From contig JADKJI010000031.1 in assembly GCA_016721085.1 (NCBI GenBank), positions 5,656-69,655 of the forward strand: a stretch of 64,000 bases of DNA. Reading direction: 5' to 3'. How positions within the stretch are numbered: position 1 is the stretch's first letter; every line of letters begins with the position of its first letter. The position numbers and the translations under genes were made by a program. Under the pieces are notes generated by a model. It was not told the DNA's origin. It did no database searches and was given only the letters and a program-made list of their open reading frames with translations. The DNA is from Chitinophagaceae bacterium. Its GTDB lineage: Bacteria; Bacteroidota; Bacteroidia; Chitinophagales; Chitinophagaceae. Positions 62,639 through 64,000 of this stretch are shown one piece after another.

Positions 62639-63138
62639 ATGAAAAAAAGGGGTATTATTTATATTATCATTATTCATTTCGATAGTTTCCTGGAGCACAG
62701 TTGTACCTGTTTCTGATGCAATAACTACTGGCAGCAGTATAAAACCTGGCGGACAGATTATAAGCTCATACAAAAAACCGGGGTCCTCCAAAATCAGTAC
62801 TGTAAAAAGAATCAGTAGCAGAATACAGCTCAAGTTTCAACAATGGGTATACAAGCATTTAATTCCAAAACAGAAATCGAAAGATGGCACAAAAGATAAG
62901 GGCCAAACAGCCTTTATCTTGAGTTTAATAGGAATTATAAGTTTGGTAATACCCTTCGTAAGCATTCTTTCATTACCCTTGGCTATTATTGGACTTATCA
63001 TGGGATATAATGCCAAAAGGGATGACCCTAAACAAAAAAGCAAAGACTGCTATAATTCTTGGATGGATTACAATTGGTCTTTTGCTCCTACTGAGTTTTA
63101 TTGTTGTCCTTATTTTATTATTGCCTTTCGGAATCTAA
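62639..63138 (+). CDS. Small membrane protein (DUF4190-like), two frameshifts
   Basis: As read no long frame survives. Removing one A from the A7 run 62642-62648 gives MKKGVLFILSLFISIVSW, then an extracytoplasmic Ser/Lys-rich stretch and helix SLIGIISLVIPFVSILSLPLAI. Removing one A from A6 63034-63039 then gives KAKTAIILGWITIGLLLLL and a last helix ending at TAA 63136-63138, about 165 residues. The LPLAIIGLIMGYNAKR motif with two helices fits the DUF4190 group; function unknown. Confidence 0.6.
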
Positions 63139-63144
63139 TAGTTT

Positions 63145-63923
63145 ATGGGAATACATACAGTTGCAGAAATGGCCGCTAGCGGCGAAAGTCCAGAAATACT
63201 TTTTTGGGTTGGATGTGCAGGCAGCTTTGACCAGCGGGCCCAAAAAATCACAAAAGCCTTTGCTTCCATTTTAGATAAAGCAGGAATTAAGTTTGCTATT
63301 CTGGGAAAGGAAGAAATGTGCACCGGCGACCCCGTTCGAAGAGCCGGAAACGAATTCATGTTCCAGATGATGGCCTATCAGAATATCCAAATCTTAAACG
63401 GGTATGGTATCAAAAAATAGTTACTGCTTGTCCCCATTGCTTCAACACCCTCAAGAATGAATATCCTGATCTCGGTGGCCATTATGAAGTGATTCATCAC
63501 ACTACCCTGCTGCAGGAATTAATAGACACAGGAAAAATCCGGCTGAAAGAAGGCGGTGATTTCAAAGGAAAGCGTATCACCTACCACGATAGTTGTTATC
63601 TCGGAAGATCCAACAACATCTACGAAGCCCCCCGAAAAGTTCTTGAACTATTAGATGCTGAATTGGTGGAAATGAAACGCTGCAAAAGCAATGGTCTTTG
63701 TTGCGGAGCGGGTGGAGCACAGATGTTCAAGGAAGAAGAAAAAGGCACTTCAAGAGTCAATATGGAAAGAACTGTTGATGCCCTTGAAACAGGCGCTTCT
63801 GTAGTGGCATCAGCTTGTCCTTTTTGTAATACTATGATGAGTGATGGGGTGAAGACGAAAGAGAAGGAGAACGACATTAAGGTTTTGGATATTGCGGAAT
63901 TGGTCGCACAATCAATGGAATGA
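63145..63923 (+). CDS. (Fe-S)-binding CCG-domain oxidoreductase subunit (HdrB/GlcF/LutA-like), frameshifted
   Basis: Two CCG domains. First: ILFWVGCAGSFDQRAQKI with CTGDPVRRAGNE; as read it ends at 63420. One A added to A6 63412-63417 restores GIKKIVTACPHCFNTL and joins the second: RITYHDSCYLGRSNNIYEAPRKVL and SNGLCCGAGGAQMF, with SACPFCNTMM near the end. About 259 residues. These domains bind Fe-S clusters and act in disulfide or glycolate/lactate redox. The membrane partner is likely the 51945-53259 product. Confidence 0.9.
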
Positions 63924-64000
63924 TGAGTTCCATAGGTTCCAAAGGGTTAAAAGGTTCCAGAGGAGCGTTTTAGTAGGTGGAGAGGTTTAAGGTTTAATGT

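Noticed and set aside
1..64000. rRNA, tRNA, prophage or transposase genes
   Set aside because: I found no sequence resembling these on reading both strands, though short RNA genes can be missed by eye.

Overview
The window reads as chromosome of a Bacteroidota, most likely a Chitinophagales/Chitinophagaceae relative. Signs are moderately low GC, weak Shine-Dalgarno sequences, TAnnTTTG-type -7 elements, many signal peptides ending in 'AQ', the L28-L33-DUF4295-FtsY block, a BshC bacillithiol enzyme, OmpA with thrombospondin-3 repeats, and MG2/TonB-plug proteins. I see no rRNA, tRNA, CRISPR, phage genes or transposase.

Layout. 1-3950: the end of an RND efflux operon (pump plus outer membrane factor). 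4.0-6.4 kb: purE between inverted repeats, and bshC. 6.4-29.8 kb: a large locus, nearly all on the minus strand. It combines three DUF1680-clan (GH127/GH146-type) beta-L-arabinofuranosidase-like enzymes, a GH5-like enzyme, a DUF4965 'glutaminase' protein, a secreted aldose epimerase, an Asp-box propeller and a DUF4038 (GH140-like) hydrolase with all four enzymes for trans-4-hydroxy-L-proline catabolism (epimerase, D-hydroxyproline dehydrogenase, deaminase, 2-oxoglutarate semialdehyde dehydrogenase) and a divergent AraC regulator. The best reading is a system that strips L-arabinofuranose from hydroxyproline-rich plant glycoproteins (extensin type) outside the cytoplasm and burns the freed hydroxyproline inside. 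No SusC/D pair, peptidase, transporter or arabinose pathway is visible here.

29.9-45.9 kb: an MG2/plug protein, rimO, a tandem hairpin-repeat array, nhaA, ftsY with small ribosomal genes, ppk-ppx, a panB with an internal deletion, a kilobase of nested palindromic repeats, and an ALDH7-type dehydrogenase. 46-55.6 kb: OmpA-like protein, subtilase, DinB, DUF2520, hydrolase, Fe-S oxidoreductase, cupin and lipoproteins. 55.9-59 kb: LysE, ATP-grasp, NRDE and DinB genes. 59-62.5 kb: a redox/stress-type operon (YHS, DoxX, outer membrane protein, DM13, YceI) below a Crp/Fnr gene, with a well-placed Crp-like operator. The end holds a small membrane protein and a CCG-domain Fe-S protein.

Quality warning. 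At least ten genes carry a single-base indel, mostly in homopolymers; one has an in-frame stop, and one (panB) an in-frame deletion. An 11-G and a 13-A run sit close together near 55.7 kb. Most of these look like sequencing or assembly errors, so each broken gene is annotated over its full reconstructed span, with the break position given.
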